From Adiantum capillus-veneris (Eukaryota > Streptophyta > Polypodiopsida > Polypodiales > Pteridaceae): DNA of 64,000 nt. The DNA is taken from positions 64,369,248 through 64,433,247 of the forward strand of contig CM043944.1 of assembly GCA_014529385.2 (NCBI GenBank), given 5' to 3'. The notes beneath the pieces were generated by a model. The model saw only the letters and a program-made list of their open reading frames with translations. It was not told the origin of the DNA and made no database searches. Below, one piece after another: positions 36,577 to 47,720 of the stretch. The position numbers were made by a program, and so were the translations under genes. Each line of letters opens with the position of its first letter. Position 1 is the first letter of the stretch.

Positions 36577-37404
36577 TCAAAAGAAGACGGTCCTCCAGCT
36601 TTCTGTCAGGACCAAACTCTCTTCGATGTGATGGGAGTCGATTATGTGGAAAGTATCCTTATACTCCTTGGTAGTCAACTTGAGTACAACTTCCGCCACT
36701 CCAAAGCTAGGAATCGGCATTTTCGAACTTGTGTACATGATGTCCTCTAGCTCTTTGATTCGCGGCTTTCCCATCATGATCCACGTTCCATAAGTCATTA
36801 GATTCTTTGTTGCTTTTGGATCTATCACCACTGAACATGTGATTTTGAGTCCTATTTCTCCACATATGCTGAATTTGATCATCGTAGGAGACAATCGATC
36901 TTCTTCTTTGTCCCTGTTCTTCTTTAGATCTTGCGTTTGTTGAACATTTGGCGTTGAAACTGAAAACTTTGCTCCTTCATTTGCTTTCATTTTCAGTTTT
37001 TTTGGAGTGGACTTCTTTGTAACAGCTTTTGTTGATTCTTTAAGTATGTCAATGATGACATATTCTCGTGGTTGCTCTGCTTCCTTCGTTTGTACCTTGG
37101 AACCATGCTTCATGATGTAGCTATTTGTCTCATATTTTTTTCTTTCACACTCACAAACCTTGTTAGCTTTCTTCAACAACTTTATTGTAAATAAGGGAGT
37201 TATATCATAGCCATCTTCATCGCAAAATTTGGTGTATGTCACTTCATTTACACAAACATCAAGAGTGGCCAGTATTTGATCCCATCCAAAGGGTTCAAAT
37301 AACTCCTCTGGAAATGGTTCTGGAACATAGTGTGTGTCCTCCATAGGTCGATTGAAAATACACTCCTCCTTCCTCAGACTTACACTCTCAGGAGCTCCGT
37401 ACAT
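36577..37404 (-). pseudogene. Element F: second retropepsin-like domain
   Basis: A 275-codon open frame starts MYGAPESVSLRKEE. The N-terminal half is acidic then basic. The C-terminal part (ITCSVVIDPKATKNLMTYGTWIM, then KMPIPSFGVAEVVLKL and YKDTFHIID) has the strand-loop pattern of a retropepsin whose D-S/T-G has become DPK. It therefore looks like a non-catalytic protease-like fold downstream of the first one. It may be a duplication inside the element. Confidence 0.4.
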
Positions 37405-37429
37405 CTAAGTATGTGCTTTGCTTTCCAAA

Positions 37430-38737
37430 TCAGTTGTGGAGTTTAATTCTTTCCCCGGGGGTTCGTTCTACATCTCTATAACTATGATCTTTGACGTTGA
37501 TTTTCGTAGTGACATCCTTGTGTTTCAAGTAGATATAGTCAATAGCCCCAGTCTTGTACCATTTTGAGCTGACGCATGAATGGTCTGCCCAATATGATGT
37601 CAAAGTTGCTGCTCTTGTCAAAATTCATTATGACAAAGGTATACTCTATGCCACACGAGGATATGATGATTTGTTCTAATATTTCAATCGGTTTCTCCAT
37701 GTATCTATCCGCTAATTGCAGTATCATTCGAGTTTTTGTAAGAGAAGGCTTTCCCCATTGTTTTCATATGTCTTTGGTTGCAATGGTAATTCCTACCCCA
37801 CTATCTAATGTAGCAACCGTCTTTACTCCTTTGTACTCAAGTGGTAACGTGTTGTTTCCTTTGTACTCAAGTGGTAAGGTGTTGTTTCCTTTTTCTTCTT
37901 CACAGTAGTCACCCACCTTATTTACTGGTACTAGCTTTGTATGAGGCTTCTTAGACGAAGTGTCATCCATGTTTTTGTCTGCAAGCTGGTCATGTGAAGG
38001 GATTTTCAACCCCATCTTTTCCAAGTTTTTTTCCATTTGACCCCATAGATGTGGTCTAATTTTTAGTAGCTTTGAGAGATAAAGTGTGCATTGTATAGGA
38101 GAAGACATTCAGTTCGTGCAAAACTCTTGGTATCCATCATTTTTGGTGTGGCTTTCCACTGAGAAGGTACCATTTTAACCTCCGATTTTGTTTTGACTTC
38201 TCCTATGAAAGATAGCAAAGTCCATAGAGAGTGTGGTTTACTTTCTTTAGATGTGATAGACCCGACATCCTCGTATAGAGATCGTATATCTCTTGGAAAA
38301 AATTTGTGATCCATGTTTATTTCAGGGATAGGTGCTGACTTTAAAGTAGCATTACTATCTTTTCCGTTTTTGATTGATTTCCATAAGGATTGTGGCCACG
38401 GTTCTTCTACCTCCTGAATAGGCATCACTACTTGTGAGTCCACCCCATTTGTGGTGTTAGCTACTTCCCTTGTATCTGAAGGTGCCTCCACTCCTGGCTC
38501 TTCCTCTTTGTTTACAATACCACGACTTTCCAATTCTTGGATTTTTTCGAGGGCTAGCAACTCCATTTTTGGAGCATCTGGAACTGGTTTCATAAGAGCT
38601 CGGGCCATCTGAATGAGCTCTTTGCACATTTGCAACCTCTCTTTTTCATACCCTGGGTGAGGGTACGTTAGCAATCTATCCTCTTGGGTTTGATTAGTCT
38701 TCAACCTAGCATCATAAGCTTTCAAGATCGCATCCAA
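37430..38737 (-). pseudogene. Element F: linker and first protease, frameshifted
   Basis: Pieces in three frames cover a Glu/Lys-rich linker (38737-38063), then EYKGNNTLPLEYKG, a perfect 10-residue tandem repeat, and the retropepsin start VKTVATLDSGVGITIA with an intact DSG (38108-37764). The domain ends FDIILGRPFMRQLKMVQDWG (37727-37539). At least three indels break it. An aspartic protease for gag maturation was clearly once encoded. Confidence 0.6.
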
Positions 38738-39057
38738 AGAAAGACTTTGTCGACCAAGACTGAACCTCGTGAGCTAGTCTTTGACTCTTTAGGTCCCTTT
38801 GCGTTTTTCTTGTTTTCTTGCTCTTGTCTAAGATGTTCTTTGGTTTGGTGCAGTTCAATTTCCAAAGCAGCTTTCTCCTGCAGCCTCTTTGCTTTCATTT
38901 TGTTTCATTTGGATTTCCATGATTTTCATCTTGTTCTCACCGACAAGTTTACGATTTGTGTTTGAAAAGGCAATGTGGGTTCCTCCTCAATGATTGCGTT
39001 TTTGGCAGCTTCTTGAGCTTGAGCTCAAGTCATCACTTTTTAAAGGAATTGTAGGCT

Positions 39058-40726
39058 CTACCTCAAATCTCTTGAAGAAGGCATCACGCCTACAACATTC
39101 ATTGTTGCTTTCCCTTTGTAATCTGGATTCTTAGCACAGTTTTGGCGTTGATGGTCTGTTCCACAACGCTCATAATATACAAATAATTCTATTTGTGGAC
39201 CCTTGTTTGGACAACTTCGTGCTGAACGATCACCTCCACACTCATAGCATGGACCTTCTTGTTTCACAGTTGGCGATCTAGCTAATGGTTGTTCTTGCCT
39301 TGTGAGGATGTTCTTTGAACCATACTCCTGATTGGCTATGAACATGAGCGTATTCACATCCATGGAGTACTGGTTTTTCATTGGTTGTGGGATATACATT
39401 GTTTGAGCGTAGTTGACAATCACTCTCCCATCGTTCAAAAGATGCGGTTGTTGCCCTAACATTTTTTGCGTCTTTGGTTGAGTGCTACACCATGGAGTGG
39501 GATGATCTCCTCCACAAGTATTACATATTCTCAATTGAGACTGTTGTACAATCGGGTTCTAGATGTAGCCTTGGTTTATTCTTTTAACTATCCCCTCGAA
39601 CACTTGATCAATGATTGGTTCCCAAGGAGTTTGAACATCCTTCTTTGTTGTTGATTCGCTCTTCGGAGATGAGGCACTATTAGTTGAGTTGTCTGTATCT
39701 TCGGTCACCTCTTCGTAGGCCTTGCAATTGTCAACTAGATATAGAACTTCTCTAGGGACTTGATCAAACGTCATGCATCCTTTCAAATGTAGGTCCTTTT
39801 TGAGAGTTTCATTTTTCAGGCCCTCTATAAAGAGAACTGATAATCTCTTCTCTTGTGGTAGCTCTCTCACAGGACATCTCTCGATGTATTGTTTGAAGCG
39901 AAGCAAAGCTTCTTTCACTCTTTTGTTCTTTTTCTGTTTGAAAGTGTAGATTTGGGACACAGTGTTGTGTTTGATTCCCCTTTTTGAGCACTTCTCTATA
40001 AACTCTTGTAAGAGTTGTGCTATGTTTGGGAATTCATCTCTGTTCAATGGTTGGAACCAAGTCAAAGCCGTTCCTTCTAATATCAACCCAAGTCCCTCAT
40101 ATTGAGTATGGAAATCTGCAATCTTTTCAGCTCTCAAAACTTGTTTGAAGAGAGAGACATGAGCATATGGATCCTCTGACCCATTGTACTTGGTCTTGAC
40201 ATATTGAGCCAGTTGATATGGTCTTAATCGATGTGGTTCAGTCACTAATCTAACCAATTTGTGGTTTCTTGGAAAGATGTCTCTTGCTCTCTCCTCTCGT
40301 CTTGGAGGAAATCCCGGTGGAATTCTCTTTGTTGCGTGTTCTGGCATAAATTTTGATTGAAAGTAAGTAGAGATCAGAGTACCCTTGTACATATATCTCT
40401 CTAGTCCAATTGGATCAACAAGTTTGTACTCACGTCTATACTTATCTACCATTAAAACTTGCATTCCATGGACATCTATATATTGAAGACATAGAGATTC
40501 TTATGGTGGTCAACTCCTTGGCATTGGATTCTACACACCTGTAGAAGATATATTGATCCCCGGTTGTGAACCTATACAAGTCCTCATGAGAATTATCTGT
40601 AAGCACTCTCGTTGATTCATTGGCTTTGATGAATCTCACGTTTGGTTTGCTGATCAGAGGATGCCTATCCTCCAGGTATTCTCCCAAACCCACGTACTGT
40701 TGTCGGTATTGCAGTGTTTCTTGCAT
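39058..40726 (-). pseudogene. Element F: gag with Cys/His motifs
   Basis: An ATG at 40726 opens a first piece. A frameshift near 40450 leads to the gag capsid domain (KYNGSEDPYAHVSLFKQ, GTALTWFQPLNRDEF, FIEKCSKRGIKHNTVSQIYTFK). A TAG at 39559-39561 (CAG expected) precedes the nucleocapsid part with three CX2C...C-like motifs (CNTCGGDHPTPWC, CYECGGDRSARSC, YERCGTDHQRQNC), the middle one lacking its His. Order and family are gypsy-like. The element has gag and protease but no recognisable polymerase or integrase in about 7 kb of coding region. Confidence 0.75.
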
Positions 40727-41218
40727 TTTTCATGTCTTCCAGTGGAGTAGAGAACCCTCGTGGTGGATTATTTGTCATATTCAATGCTCATTCAAAACTC
40801 TTAAGATAGTACTTGGCAAGCCCAACTTGGCTTAGTGCAACTTATCCCTTTTATCCCCTGGTAAGGTCTTTCAAAAGTCAGGAATTTGTGACTTTTTGGT
40901 CTCTGGAAACTGGTCTTGGGGTACCCTAAAAGTTGGATTTAAGAAACCTAGAAAAATTCAGATCTAGGTGTGTGCTATTGCCCGCAAGCTTTCTTCCTGG
41001 CAATACTTGACTCAATTTGGAGTTGTCTATCAAAAGTTAGAGCACTTTTAGTAAACTGCACTTGAAATAGAACTCAAAACAGTCTCAGGGCCAGTGCACA
41101 AGAACTTTGGCTTGTATCTTGGTGTCTATAAGGTATTTTTAGCTCACACTTGAGATTTGGGATGTTCTCAAGTATGTCTACAAGTTTATCAACTCAGATA
41201 CCCCCACGATGCTGAGGT
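40727..41218. other. Element F leader, part nearest gag
   Basis: About 490 bp upstream of gag on the minus strand. No ORF and no palindrome copies. It is T-rich and resembles the spacer sequence of the repeat array to its right. Confidence 0.4.
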
Positions 41219-43040
41219 ACATGGATCGCGATTCATGTTCCCTGTCAAATTTTTTTCTCCAAATTTTGGCTGTGTGTAGACAAGGTCATTTGCAAGCTCT
41301 ATACCATTTTTCATCAAATTCTGAGGTTGAGGTACATGGATCGTGATCCATGTTCAACTACATCTGGACTTGATCTCTTAGGAGTTTGTTCCTGACTATG
41401 TCCACAAGCTAAATCTCAAATCTTTTTGGATTTGGACTTGGTTTGATAGGTCAAATAGCCAACACTAGGTCTGCATTGCTGTTTTTAGTCTGTCACGTGT
41501 TTTGCTCCCTTTTGACACAAATTTTTTGATTTTTTTCCAAAATTGGAGTTGGGGATATGTTTCTTTGTGTATGCACTACTGCTCTGGAAAGTTTTAGTTC
41601 AAGCAATCACCATGAGTACATGGATCGTGATCCATGTTTGGATCCCAAATTAACTTTTTTTGGTACCATTAGATTCAACATGACTAGTAGGTCCTATGGT
41701 ATCAATTTTTTTGAAAATGGACCTATAGATTGAAAGTTAGGTCAATTTTGGCAATTGCTCAGAGTACTTGGCAGTTTTGGCTTTTGGTTTGGTTTTCTTA
41801 CATCCAAATTCAGTTTTGAGAAGACCACTAGATTCCTTGTGATGTCCTCTAGCTATGGTGCAAGTTTGGTATCAGTCTGTGACAAAGGAACATGGATCGC
41901 GATCCATGTACCTATGTGTCAGATGGTAATGAAACTTGGCACACAGCTTGTCCTTGGTCTCCTGATCCCTACTATATTGTTTTTGTGTGATTTGGACTTG
42001 TTTAGGCCATGCAAAAGTCAATCCGTAGGTGTGTTTTAGGGTCTTTATTTTTGCAGTGTTTTTGGCTCTTTTCACCCACTTTTTGAACTTTTTTGACATG
42101 CTTCTTTGGTGACTTTTGTTCACAATTGTCTCTGCTACAGGCTGGAAAAGTTTCTATCCAACAATCTCTAGAGGATACATGGATCGCGATCCATGTTCCA
42201 CCACTTTTGGACTTGATGTTTGGTGTGCTGATAGCTTATGATGTTTGTAGCTTGCTCCACAAATCAATTTTGCCCTACCAAAATTGACTTCTATAGTCTG
42301 CTGTGACAGTTTTGACAATGTTCTAATTTTGGCTCTTTTGACCACTTTTTACAACTTTTTTGCATTTGGCTCTTTTGGGAAAGCTGTTCCAAATGATATT
42401 AGCTACCTACTCCTCAAATATCAGCCAAAAAAAAGTTCATTTTTTTTTCATGAGGTACATGGATCGCAATCCATGTTTGGAAGTCAAATTGACTTTTCTT
42501 GGTACCATTAGATTCAGCATGTTTACTAGATGCTACGGTATCAAAAGTTTTGGATTTGGACCAATTTTTGTCATTCAAAAGAAAGTTTTTCCGTCTGTTC
42601 AACGATTTTTGACTAGTTTCTGTATCTGGCTATTTTGACAAATTTTTTTCAACTTTTTAACATTGTGCCTTTCGGCAAAGTTGTTCCATTAGTCATCAGG
42701 GATGTACTTGTCAAATATCAACCCCAAATGTCAAAAAGGTACATGGATCGCGATCCATGTTTGACAACATTTTTTCATGAATTTTGTTTTGCAGGTTCTT
42801 TATGTCCTGTAGAAGACAAATCTCACCCCTTTTCGAATTTGGATCCCAAAAAGTTGAAAAAACCCAACTTTTGTGTCTGCAATGCCTGTTTTGCTGTTTT
42901 TGCCCTAACAACCAATTTTGATGTGATTTTTGAGTTTGTCTTTCAAGAAAACTTGATCCGAGCAATTTCTCACTGATGCATAATGTCAGGATCACTTTTT
43001 CCCAAAAATGGTCTCTGGGTACATGGATCGCGTGTTCCTC
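41219..43040. repeat. Degenerate ~280-bp tandem array with a conserved 20-bp palindrome
   Basis: The perfect palindrome ACATGGATCGCGATCCATGT occurs at 41890-41909, 42177-42196 and 42741-42760. Single-base variants are at 41219, 41334, 41618 and 42457, and a half site is at 43021-43032. Start-to-start steps are 115, 284, 272, 287, 280, 284 and 280 bp. Sequence between them is only weakly alike, so the palindrome is far better kept than its spacers. Translated pieces such as TWIAIHVP and YMDRDPC are just this palindrome read in frame. Confidence 0.9.
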
Positions 43041-43477
43041 CACAGAATCTGACATAAATTCCCAGATTTCTTCTAGAGAGTGTACTGATGCCTTTGCTCC
43101 ACAAATTTTTGAATTTGGATTACTTTTGAGCTCTCTACCATCAAATTTTCAGAATTTCAAAGTTATGGTCATTTCGACCAAAAATATGGTTTTCACCCTT
43201 GTTTCCCTTAATCTTTTAGCTGAAATTTGATGGTCGTAGTTTCTACTTATCCTACTCCTAAGTACTGAAATGAAATATAAAATAAAAACAAACAGAACGG
43301 TACAAAATAAAGTCGAAACAAAAAACGGAACAACACTTTGAAAGCATAAAAAAAATCGGAGAATGAAATGCTTTTGGCTATCTCACTCACAACCCTCTTT
43401 ACTTCTCAAGAATAGATCTAGCGAGTAGTCGACTTCTAGACTCTATCAAGCACTAAACCCCGTGTCTAGCTGCTTCA

Positions 43478-43680
43478 CATTCTAAATGGCCAGTGGCCGG
43501 TTTACATGGACCTTTACAAATATCATGACAACATTACAGCTCAGAGAAATGATCCACTAGTGTGGAATCAGGATTTACACAAAGTATTACTACACTAGCT
43601 CGGCTAAATAATAAACTACAAATGTGGTGTCCGGCTATGTTTCCGGCCAGTTGGGCATCCGTTCGATTTGTCCTCAAACA
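43478..43680 (-). repeat. 5' LTR (U3 part) of element F
   Basis: It matches 33664-33880 along about 205 bp and begins TGTTTGAGGACAA on the minus strand. To the right is unrelated sequence starting CCCTA. To the left the two copies part company abruptly at CATTCTAAATGG, so only the U3-like segment is shared. No primer binding site was recognised downstream. Confidence 0.6.
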
Positions 43681-44319
43681 CCCTATTCCTTGTCAACCCT
43701 CGTCTCCGTGGAGCCAATCGCAATGTGCCTCTTGGATTCCATGCACACTCATGCACCTCCTGTCCTAGTTTGGGCATCCGGAGTGTAAGCAGCCTAAGAG
43801 AGAGGTGGTAAAATATGTTTGGCGTTCTTTCTCTTGGAGCTTCAAGGACACCAAGCAGCCATCTTAAAAAAATATTCCCCACCAACCACTAACATCATCG
43901 ATTCATTTTTATCCTACAGGAGAGTACGGGTAGAGCTACTGACACCACTCCTGTTTCATCAACGTCGATACAAAAACATCATTAGGGACCTTTGCCTTTA
44001 ACTTCAAGAGGAGTAGCGCTCACCCGTGTGAGATGACCTGGACGGCCATTCAAGAGCTAGCAAGAGGAGACTCATGCACCCACATTTCAGACACATCATA
44101 ATAATCATTGAGTGCCATCAGCGGCGAATGCGGCCACATCTCTATATCGACGAGGCAATGATTGCACAAGGGAGATTATTTCGCATCCACACGTTGCCCA
44201 ACTCCCACTACTAATGCTGCCAAGCTGATGAGAGTGTTTGCACGAGGCTAGAAGTCTCCACGTGGTAGAGCCGGTGATCCTCTACTGCTGTCCTGTGAAC
44301 GAATGACGCATACACACAT
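43681..44319. other. No gene seen
   Basis: About 640 bp of mixed-composition sequence between element F and the LINE poly(A). No ORF with a recognisable motif on either strand. Confidence 0.5.
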
Positions 44320-45079
44320 TTTTTTTTGGGCGTAAATCTGTTTTGATTTAATTTACAAGTGGGAAATCACAAAGCGAGGAAAACCCACCAAAAAGATCAA
44401 ATACAAAGGGAGGAACACAAAAGTGTTCTTTGATATGAAAGCTCTTAGAAGAGTTGCAAGATGTCCAGGGATATGTCCCCAATACCAAAGGCAAAATGTA
44501 ATGATTGTCTTGAACGAGGAAAAGAATTCACCTCATGCTGATGAACCATGCAAAAATTGTGTTGGCACCACAAAGACCACAGCGACCAAAATTGACCCGT
44601 ATGAAGAAGATCGCAATCGTTGAAGGGAAGTAGGAAGAGTGCCAGAAACCCAGAATCATTTGCGAAAAAATGCTGAGGGAAAGCGAAGGTGCATACAAGA
44701 ATAAATGCGGTCAAGGAAAGCCTTGGTGAAGCGACAATCCCAAAGTAGATGCTTGACAGTCTCATCACCAATGGAGCAACTAACACAACGAGAGGAGCCG
44801 ATGTGACGCGCGGTAAGGAGAGTGCCAACTGGAAGAACTCACAACAAATAGCGCCAAAGAAACAAACGCTCCTTAAGAGGCAAGTGGGACTTCCACATTG
44901 CCAGTAAGAGCCTTTCTCCACCATTCATCAAATTTGTGTAAAGACCAAAGCACATTACATTGATTAGCCAGCCGAGAGTCTTGTGTAAGAGAAGCATAGA
45001 TAATGCGAGCGAAATTGCATCAAAAGGAGTGTCCCATAAATTCCAATCATGCATACGACATCCACTGGAGAGTGGCGGA
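44320..45079 (-). pseudogene. LINE 3' end with zf-RVT domain and poly(A)
   Basis: On the minus strand the sequence reads WKSHLPLKERLFLWRYLL, a stop, then LPVGTLLTARHIGSSRCVSCSIGDETVKHLLWDC. This is the zf-RVT zinc domain at the end of plant LINE pol (CX2C...HX4C). The element ends at a run of A (T on plus, about 44321-44329). It is interrupted at 45079 by the copia element and continues at 51283. Several stops show that it is dead. Confidence 0.75.
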
Positions 45080-45278
45080 TGTTGGGTTTATGCTGGCCAT
45101 GTCCGGCCGCCCATCTAACTGCTACTAACCCAAGTGTATAGTACACTTGAGCCACTCTTCAATATATGTGTACATTATAATTGGGGGCCTTAATCTTTGG
45201 CTCACCCCCTTCCATACGTGTGTCTGTGTGCTCTTTCTCCCTGCCCACATCTTCTCCTTCACTGATCCTGCTTCATCA
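45080..45278 (+). repeat. Copia 5' LTR (199 bp)
   Basis: It begins TGTTGGGTTTATG and ends GCTTCATCA. A TATA-like TCAATATATG lies near 45157. It is nearly identical to 51079-51277. Confidence 0.95.
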
Positions 45279-45280
45279 AT

Positions 45281-45292
45281 TGGTATCAGAGC
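45281..45292 (+). promoter_or_regulatory. Copia primer binding site (initiator tRNA-Met type)
   Basis: TGGTATCAGAGC starts three bases after the 5' LTR, the standard copia arrangement. Confidence 0.92.
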
Positions 45293-46426
45293 GACAGGTG
45301 GGAGCATAGAGTTCAGCCATAGCTTGAGCTCGGAGCTTGAGCAGAGTTGAAGCTCAAGATTAGAGGAGGAGAAGAGAGAGGGCTTCACATCAGATCTGAG
45401 ACATTGCAAGAGAGTAATGTGCTTGCAGATGGTTGTGTACTGGAGTGTGTGTGTGCTGCAATTTTCAGCCCGTTTTAGTGTTCATTAAGAGAATTTATGA
45501 CAGAAGCCGTTTTTTGAAATTCTATTCACGTGGGCTACCGAAAACAGCGTTTCGCAACTTTTTGCCACTCACGTGCATCTACTAATTCCTCACCGTTTGG
45601 AACATACGTTTGATCAGGAGATTGTATGCAGACAACAACATGTTTCTTGCAGATCTGCATTCTACAGGTGTTTTGCCTCTTGTGTGAGGGCTTCCATAGC
45701 TCTTTCATTTCAACTCCTAGATCCCTACTCTACACAGGTTTTCGGCATCGGATTGCGTTTCGACAACGGCATCGACACACAGAGTATAGGTTGCAGCATT
45801 TATGTCAGTTTTGGTTCCAGTGGGAGCAGTTTATATGCGTACATGCATATTTTGACACTTTTTACAGTGTTTGAGCTCTTTTGAGAGCAATTTGCCTCCC
45901 TGCAGGGATACTTTTGGGCATGCATATGCTTTTGGCACCTGTTTGTGCGCAGTGACAGCCTTGTACGTCTTTGTGGATACTGCCAGTGTACGTCTTTTGT
46001 GGAGCCATCTTTTGGCTAGTATGGCAGTCCCGGCCATTTCTGAGACTTGGCTATACGTTTTTTGCTGCATAACCTACGTTGTTGAGGGTCGATAGAGTGA
46101 GGTTTTCATTGAGTTGGGGTATTCTCAAATGTGGAGATACCTTCAGTGATACAGGTAGCGGGAGCATCCCTTATGAGGCCTCGCCATAGGATATATATAG
46201 AGTTGTATAGGTGCTTTTGACGCCGAGTTGGCGGTCTATGGTCAGTTTCACTGTTTATGCGCCTCAGTTGGTCTCTATACAGTGTGCTTTTGAGAGGCAT
46301 TTCTCTCTTCTATGCTTTGTGAGTGACATACTTGGTCATTTTGTCTCGTATTTTGGTTGACATAGTCCCAAATACAAAGGAGACTCTGCCGAAATTTTCC
46401 CAGAATCTTTTGGTAGTTTTGTCACC
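45293..46426 (+). other. Copia leader, unusually long (about 1.1 kb)
   Basis: More than 1.1 kb separates the primer site from the gag ATG, although many copia leaders are a few hundred bases or less. Open pieces here have no gag-like sequence. It may hold an older insertion or packaging structure. Confidence 0.5.
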
Positions 46427-47129
46427 ATGTCTACTAGCAAAGACCGTGACATTTATGACATAAAGAAGTTTGATGGCACTAATTTTCAGCTTTGGAAGAA
46501 TCAGATGCAAGATGTGCTTGTCCAAAAGAAACAGAAATTTCCTATTATTTATGCGACACGGACTGAAGAGATGAATTTGACTCAGTTTCAGTGGGAGGAG
46601 TTTGATGAGCTATGTAGATCTACTATTAGATTGCACCTCGTTGAGTCAGTGTACTTTTCAGTGCTAGAATGTGAATCTGCCTATGCTTTATGGAAAAAGT
46701 TATGCAACACTTATGAAAAGGATACGACAAGTAATAAGGTTTTCATGATGCGAAAAGTGTTTAACCTTCGCATGAAGGAGTCAGCCAGTGTTGCCAGTCA
46801 TATTAATGACTTTGATTCTCTATTTGCCCAGATTTGTGCACAACGGATCAATATTGATGACGAGATGAAAGCAATCTTCTTACTTTGTTCGTTGCCACCC
46901 TCATGGGATATCTTTTGCACAGCTGTTAGTAACTCTGCTCCGAATGGTATGCTAGTGTACATTGATGTCACTAGTTCTCTTTTGTCAGAGGAGTCGCAAG
47001 GCTATGGATAGCTCGCATCATGGCGAAGCTCATTATGTGCAAAAGGATGGAAAACAGCGTAAAGGTCGTTCTTGGAATCGTGAATCCAAGAAAGAGGGCA
47101 ATAGAGATGCTTCAAAGGGTAGATCAAAG
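46427..47129 (+). pseudogene. Copia gag, N-terminal part
   Basis: The ATG at 46427 starts MSTSKDRDIYDIKKFDGTNF, followed by the LWKNQMQDVLVQKK and SAYALWKKLCNTYEK motifs of copia gag (UBN2 type). Near 46985 a one-base frameshift moves reading to the frame with DSSHHGEAHYVQKDG and a Lys/Arg-rich stretch ending KGRSK. There a solo LTR interrupts it. The zinc knuckle and protease follow after the insertion in the same frame. Confidence 0.85.
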
Positions 47130-47380
47130 TGTGCGCTCCTTACCGCACTGTCGAAGCAAAGGACTTGCCGATACACCGTGTGCGAGACACAAATGGCTCC
47201 AAGCACACAACAAGCCTAAACTAGCAAGCTCAAGAGAGCAAAGGGTGTGTCACTCACCGCTCTACGCTCGCCTTCGTGGTGGATTCCTTGCCGCGATGAA
47301 GAAGAAGCTGCACTCGTGCCGCGCTCAACCGCTTCGCCGCCGTCGTGCCTTCGTAATGCTCGATCGCACACACACTCTCC

Positions 47381-47415
<35 letters not shown>

Positions 47416-47720
47416 GAGGAGGTGAAGAAGAAGATGGAGATGGAGATGGAGCAAGAGCACTCTTCTATTGCACAAATGAGAGAATGACTCAATTTTAGGT
47501 TTAGTTGGCTTTTATATGAGCTCACCCCATTCACACTTGGGTGCCCATTCTTAGCCAACTAACTCCTTGAATATTCCAGTTAGAGTGCGCATGTCATCGA
47601 AGATCACCCTTACCCTGTTCCTATTGGTCCGACAAGCCCGGTACCTGACTCTACCAAATACATAATACACGTCCGTCGTAGGTGATGGGGTGTACGTGAG
47701 CCGTGAGGGTTAACACAAAG
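47125..47720 (+). mobile_element. Solo LTR inserted in copia gag (586 bp, CAAAG duplication)
   Basis: The insert 47130-47715 begins TGTGCGCTCC and ends GGGTTAACA. It is flanked by CAAAG on both sides (47125-47129, 47716-47720). A TATA-like TTTTATATGAG near 47510 and a CT/CA microsatellite at 47380-47415 are inside. Without the insert and one CAAAG the gag frame is continuous across the joint. It has TG...CA ends, a 5-bp duplication and no ORF, so it is a solo LTR of an otherwise unseen element. Confidence 0.85.

Noticed and set aside
41219-43032. CRISPR-like array of short repeats with regular spacing
   Set aside because: Spacing of about 280 bp, degenerate related spacers and a eukaryotic context exclude CRISPR.
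41219-43055. Several ORFs in the palindrome region with recurring TWIAIHVP or YMDRDPC peptides
   Set aside because: The peptides are the 20-bp palindrome read in frame on either strand. The remaining sequence is T-rich and shows no coding pattern.
44445-44924. Minus-strand ORF of 159 codons
   Set aside because: It is an off-frame reading of the LINE zf-RVT region. The zinc-finger motif lies in another frame.
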